A DNA stretch of 47,328 nucleotides from contig JAAVFW010000015.1 in NCBI GenBank assembly GCA_014800535.1, positions 1 through 47,328 on the forward strand, in the 5' to 3' direction. The stretch is from Bacteroidales bacterium. Its GTDB lineage: Bacteria; Bacteroidota; Bacteroidia; Bacteroidales; Muribaculaceae. Below, piece by piece: positions 44,294 to 47,328 of this stretch; positions within the stretch are counted from its first letter, which is position 1, and each line of letters begins with the position of its first letter. A model generated the notes under the pieces. That model ran no database searches, had not been told where the DNA came from, and worked only from the letters and a program-made list of their open reading frames with translations. Position numbers and translations under genes: made by a program.

Positions 44294-46303
44294 ATGAAAG
44301 CCGCTCTGCTCGCTGCTTCCACTCTTCTCTATGCTACACTATCGGTTGCACAAAATCCGTCTGACTCAATCCCGTTGACAGACCTCGATGATTTTGTAAT
44401 TGAAAAAAAGAGATTAGGCACTTTCAGAGTGTCCGGGCCGGAAAATACCGTCACCGTAAACCAGACCGAACTTTATCGTGCCGCTTGCTGTAACCTTGGA
44501 GAAAGCTTCACGACAAATCCGTCGGTCGACGTAAACTATTCTGACCCGGCAACCGGTGCCAAACAAATCAAACTTCTCGGTCTTTCCGGAAGTTATGTTC
44601 AGCTCCTCACTGAAAATATGCCGAATTTCAGAGGAGCCGCCAGACCTTACGCTCTCAGATATGTGCCCGGTCCATGGATGAAAAGTATTTCCGTCTCCAA
44701 AGGTGCAAGCTCAGTTAGAAACGGTTTTGAATCAATGTCGGGACAGATTAACGTGGAATATCTCAAACCGGACGACCCGGAGGGTGTTGCCATCAACGCT
44801 TATCTCGATTCTGAACTTAAACTTGAAGGTAATATCGATGCCAACCGTAAGTTTAATAACCGGTTATCGTCGGAATTACTGGCTCATTATGAAGATAGAT
44901 TCATCAATCATGACTCAAATGATGATGGATTTACCGACACTCCCGATATTCGTCAATTCAACGTTCAGAACAGATGGAAGTATTTTGGCAAATCTTACAT
45001 CTTTCATGGTGGCATTGCCTACCTTAACGAAAAGAATGAAGCAGGACAAATTACCCATCATTCAAAACATCTCGAAAACCCTTATATCATTGAGATGATT
45101 ACCAATCGTGGGGAAGCCTATATGAAACATGCTTTCATTCTCGACAAGCAACATAACTCAAACATTGCTCTAATGGCGAACGCATCCTATCACGATATGG
45201 ATGCTTCTTACGGTTTCAAAGGGTATAATGTCGAGGAATGGAATGTTTACGCACAACTGCTCTTTGAAACTGATTTCTCAGATGCTCATAATCTATCGAC
45301 AGGCTTGTCATACAATTATGATGCTCTCCGTCAACACATACGCACCGTCAACGACCCCTCTCAACCTCTCTCACCTCTAAATGAATATGAGACAACAGCC
45401 GGGGCTTACGCACAATACACCTGGAAACCGATTGAGAAACTGACAGCTATGGCCGGTATTCGTGCCGACTGGAGCAGCATCTACAAATGGTTTGCCACAC
45501 CACGCCTTAACATTCGCTACACTCCTGTCGAACGTCTTAACCTCAGAGGGTCTGTCGGCAAAGGTTACCGTTCAGTCTTCGGATGGGCCGAATACAATTA
45601 TCTTCTCGCAGCCGGTAGACAACTCCTTATTGAAAATCTCAATCAGGAGGCTGCATGGAATTATGGTGTAAATCTCGATTATTCAATTCCGATTAATGCC
45701 GAGACAATCCGATTCAACGTTGAATACTATTACACCGATTTTAAACGCCAGGTAATCGCCGACTACGATTCTGACCCTCACAAACTCACAATTGGATCGC
45801 TCAAAGGTAAATCATATTCCCATACCTTTCAGATTGATGCAACCTACGAGTCTTCTTTCGGTCTTTCAATCACAGCAGCCTATCGTCTAAATGATGTCAA
45901 AACAACCTATAACGGCATCCTGATGGAGAAACCTCTCACATCACGCTATAAAGCACTTCTAACAGCATCTTACTCCACACCAATGGATATATGGCAATTT
46001 GACCTTACCTTCCAATTGAATGGTGGAGGAAGAATGCCGTCTCCCTATCTGCTCGACAATGGCGATTGGTCATGGGGGCCACGATTCAAAGCATTTCCTC
46101 AATTGAATTTCCAAGCCACAAGATGGTTCAGAAACTTCTCAATATATATAGGAGGGGAGAATCTGACCAACTTCAAACAGAAAAATCCTATTATATTTGC
46201 CAACGATCCCTGGAGCCCCAACTTCGACTCAACAATGATCTGGGGTCCCGTTCACGGAGCAATGGCTTATATTGGAGTCCGCTTTAATTTCGGAAAGCTC
46301 TGA
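44294..46303 (+). CDS. TonB-dependent outer-membrane receptor
   Basis: A 669-residue receptor. The signal peptide is MKAALLAASTLLYATLSVAQ. A TonB-box-like segment (LDDFVIEKKR) lies at about 31-40. The plug domain shows LGESFTTNPSVDVNYSD, QIKLLGLSGSYVQLLTENMP and VRNGFESMSGQINVEY. A 22-strand barrel follows, ending in the aromatic YIGVRFNFGKL. It lacks the N-terminal carboxypeptidase-like domain of SusC proteins and has no SusD partner, so glycan import is unlikely. The next gene encodes an exported MxCxxC protein, which points to metal (perhaps copper) or metallophore uptake. That is inference from context. Confidence 0.85.
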   Translation: MKAALLAASTLLYATLSVAQNPSDSIPLTDLDDFVIEKKRLGTFRVSGPENTVTVNQTELYRAACCNLGESFTTNPSVDVNYSDPATGAKQIKLLGLSGSYVQLLTENMPNFRGAARPYALRYVPGPWMKSISVSKGASSVRNGFESMSGQINVEYLKPDDPEGVAINAYLDSELKLEGNIDANRKFNNRLSSELLAHYEDRFINHDSNDDGFTDTPDIRQFNVQNRWKYFGKSYIFHGGIAYLNEKNEAGQITHHSKHLENPYIIEMITNRGEAYMKHAFILDKQHNSNIALMANASYHDMDASYGFKGYNVEEWNVYAQLLFETDFSDAHNLSTGLSYNYDALRQHIRTVNDPSQPLSPLNEYETTAGAYAQYTWKPIEKLTAMAGIRADWSSIYKWFATPRLNIRYTPVERLNLRGSVGKGYRSVFGWAEYNYLLAAGRQLLIENLNQEAAWNYGVNLDYSIPINAETIRFNVEYYYTDFKRQVIADYDSDPHKLTIGSLKGKSYSHTFQIDATYESSFGLSITAAYRLNDVKTTYNGILMEKPLTSRYKALLTASYSTPMDIWQFDLTFQLNGGGRMPSPYLLDNGDWSWGPRFKAFPQLNFQATRWFRNFSIYIGGENLTNFKQKNPIIFANDPWSPNFDSTMIWGPVHGAMAYIGVRFNFGKL

Positions 46304-46400
46304 TTTGTTCATCCCCTTTCCTCTTCATAAAATCTTAAAAAAAATCGGAGACAAAACAAATAACTATCGAAACTTACTAAGCAACAAAATACTTATAAAT

Positions 46401-46733
46401 ATGAAAAAGCTTATCTCACTCCTTCTCCTCGCATCAGCCATCCTTCCTATCTCTGCAAAAGAGATAAAGGAGTTCGTTGTCACAACACAACCACCTATGT
46501 CATGCCACAACTGCGAAGAGAAAATCAAAAAGAATCTTCGCTTTGAAAAAGGCGTTACAAACATCACTACCGATCTCAAAAACCAAAAAGTAGTCGTTAC
46601 CTACGACGCTGACAAAACAAACGAAGAGAACCTGGTAAAAGCTTTCGGTAAACTCAAATATGACGTAAAACCGTTTGGTACTACTGAATGTCCCGAAAAG
46701 ACCGAAACGCCCTGCGAACAAACCATTAAATAA
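46401..46733 (+). CDS. Exported heavy-metal-associated (HMA) domain protein
   Basis: A 110-residue protein with a signal peptide (MKKLISLLLLASAILPISA). The HMA-type ferredoxin fold carries the metal motif MSCHNC (Met33, Cys35, Cys38), followed by IKKNLRFEKGVTNITTDLKN and VVVTYDADKT, as in CopZ/Atx1 chaperones. Two more Cys lie in the tail (TECPEK, PCEQ). Most HMA chaperones are cytoplasmic; this one is exported, next to a TonB receptor. The ATG at 46401 is chosen because the longer frame overlaps the receptor end and lacks a signal sequence. A terminator follows. Confidence 0.85.
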   Translation: MKKLISLLLLASAILPISAKEIKEFVVTTQPPMSCHNCEEKIKKNLRFEKGVTNITTDLKNQKVVVTYDADKTNEENLVKAFGKLKYDVKPFGTTECPEKTETPCEQTIK

Positions 46734-46764
46734 TTCCTAAACACAAGCAGGAACAACCCATAGC

Positions 46765-46799
46765 GCGGTGTGTCAAAGAGCTCTTAGACACACCGCTTT
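46765..46799 (+). terminator. Terminator after the HMA gene
   Basis: The ten-base perfect arms gcggtgtgtc and gacacaccgc with a twelve-base loop that is partly palindromic (agagctct), then TTTC. Confidence 0.8.
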
Positions 46800-46890
46800 C
46801 ATTTGCGCACTGGAAGCGATAGGGAGCGAAGGGAAAGTATGATAGTGATGGGATTATTGGGGAATGAGGGGAATAATGGGAATGATGAGC

Positions 46891-46911
46891 ACTACCCCGG
46901 AGGGGTTGCTT
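46891..46911 (+). repeat. 21-bp repeat, copy 1
   Basis: The unit contains actaccccggaggggttgct and one more T. It is itself partly palindromic (cccc-ggagggg). An identical direct copy is at 46974-46994 and an inverted copy at 47112-47132. It lies in a gene-free stretch between the HMA gene and the 5S rRNA. Confidence 0.85.
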
Positions 46912-46926
46912 CTTGAACAACCGCTT

Positions 46927-46945
46927 GTTCCCGCGATAGCGGAAC
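46927..46945. repeat. Palindrome related to the one at 47076
   Basis: The arms gttcc-gc and gc-ggaac around cgata-like centre bases. The same GTTCC/GGAAC core recurs in the larger hairpin at 47076-47098. Confidence 0.5.
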
Positions 46946-46973
46946 TGGCGGACTAATCGCTCGCACCATCTCA

Positions 46974-47132
46974 ACTACCCCGGAGGGGTTGCTTTTTCCA
47001 CGAGCGGCTATATTTTGACACGCGGGGAAAAGGCAACCGTTCCACGGTTGTGGTTTATTCCTTGACTTGATCCGAGGGTTCCGCTGTCGCGGGAACCCCC
47101 GGTTACTTAAGAAGCAACCCCTCCGGGGTAGT
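46974..47132. mobile_element. MITE/REP-like element with 21-bp terminal inverted repeats
   Basis: Exact 21-bp inverted repeats (46974-46994 and 47112-47132) bound a 159-bp segment with no open frame. Inside are two hairpins, caaccgt/acggttg (47034-47050) and gggttccgc/gcgggaaccc (47076-47098). No clear target-site duplication is seen at the edges, so mobility is unproven. It may be a REP-type palindromic array instead. Confidence 0.5.
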
Positions 47133-47143
47133 GAGCCGTCGCG

Positions 47144-47179
47144 GTAAGCGTCGTGGTGAGCGTCGTGATAAGCGTCGTG
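47144..47179. repeat. Three tandem 12-bp units
   Basis: The units gtaagcgtcgtg, gtgagcgtcgtg and ataagcgtcgtg follow head to tail. A degenerate unit precedes them (47131-47143). Non-coding as far as I can see. Confidence 0.7.
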
Positions 47180-47214
47180 AAGCCGGTGGAGGAAAACGCA
47201 GAGCGGGTGGAGAC

Positions 47215-47247
47215 AAAAAAAAGCGGAGATTCGATTGAATCTCCGCT
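47215..47247 (-). terminator. Terminator of the rRNA operon
   Basis: The ten-base perfect arms agcggagatt (47222-47231) and aatctccgct (47238-47247) with a six-base loop. On the minus strand eight T follow. It lies directly after the 5S rRNA gene. Confidence 0.93.
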
Positions 47248-47250
47248 CTA

Positions 47251-47328
47251 AGATGGCGACTACCTACTCTCCCGCTTTCGCAGTACCATCGGCGTGATAA
47301 GGTTTAACTTCTCTGTTCGGAATGGGAA
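47251..47328 (-). rRNA. rrf: 5S ribosomal RNA, 3' part, cut by the window edge
   Basis: The minus strand reads the conserved 5S stretches: CCATTCCGAACAGAGAAGTT, then CACGCCGATGGTACTGC and GGGAGAGTAGGT, ending in GTCGCCATCTT. The 5' third lies beyond the window. By normal order, 23S and 16S rRNA genes should follow outside to the right. The exact 3' end is approximate by a few bases. Confidence 0.95.

Noticed and set aside
46272..46400. Longer frame for the HMA protein
   Set aside because: It overlaps the receptor end and would bury the signal peptide. The ATG at 46401 gives a proper signal sequence.
46726..46974. 82-residue minus-strand frame in the right-end repeats
   Set aside because: It runs through a terminator and the repeat units and looks like translated repeat DNA.

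Overview
The window is chromosomal DNA from a member of the Bacteroidales, most likely a Muribaculaceae-like or Bacteroides-like gut bacterium. Support comes from promoters of the Bacteroidota type (TTTG, 19-20 bp, TAnnTTTG), AT-rich start regions with almost no Shine-Dalgarno sequences, and marker families such as GldH, a DUF4252/ECF-sigma operon, DUF4954, a Bacteroidota-type LptD and a TonB-dependent receptor. Genus-level placement is inference.

Layout. Positions 1-2033 hold a terminator entering from the left and a minus-strand ECF sigma / anti-sigma / secreted DUF4252 operon. Positions 2062-15517 hold a classic minus-strand information-processing cluster: four tRNAs (Thr-TGT, Tyr, Gly, Thr-GGT), tuf, tRNA-Trp, secE, nusG, rplK, rplA, rplJ, rplL, rpoB and rpoC. 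A near-consensus promoter lies at 15486-15517 and a strong terminator at 2062-2107. Then come glmS, an apparently independent structured small RNA with its own promoter, and a tightly overlapping pepD / N-acetylmuramidase / pepD operon, all on the minus strand.

From 22.4 kb the plus strand carries an OmpH/Skp-like lipoprotein, hflX with a DUF4954 beta-helix protein, rpsA, a small secreted protein with a T9SS-like C-terminal fold, ilvE, an HD hydrolase, lptD, a short coiled-coil gene overlapping zapA, then rny, ricT, gldH, an M24 aminopeptidase P and a CCA-adding enzyme. This strand converges on minus-strand tsf, rpsB, rpsI and rplM at a 54-nt perfect inverted repeat. A plus-strand TonB-dependent receptor followed by a small exported HMA-domain (MxCxxC) protein looks like a metal-handling pair. 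The right end holds REP/MITE-like palindromes and the 3' part of a minus-strand 5S rRNA gene with its terminator, so an rRNA operon lies just beyond the edge.

How the genes fit together. Most of the window is growth machinery: transcription, translation factors, ribosomal proteins and RNA decay (RNase Y next to RicT). Around it sit cell-envelope genes (glmS, lptD, OmpH, gldH, muramidase, zapA). The most unusual item is the roughly 250-nt RNA at 17892-18142. It has a promoter, a closing helix joining its two ends, a terminal hairpin and two AGGAGG motifs, in a lineage that rarely uses Shine-Dalgarno pairing. The leaders of rplM, rpsA and rpoB also hold strong hairpins that could be autoregulatory.
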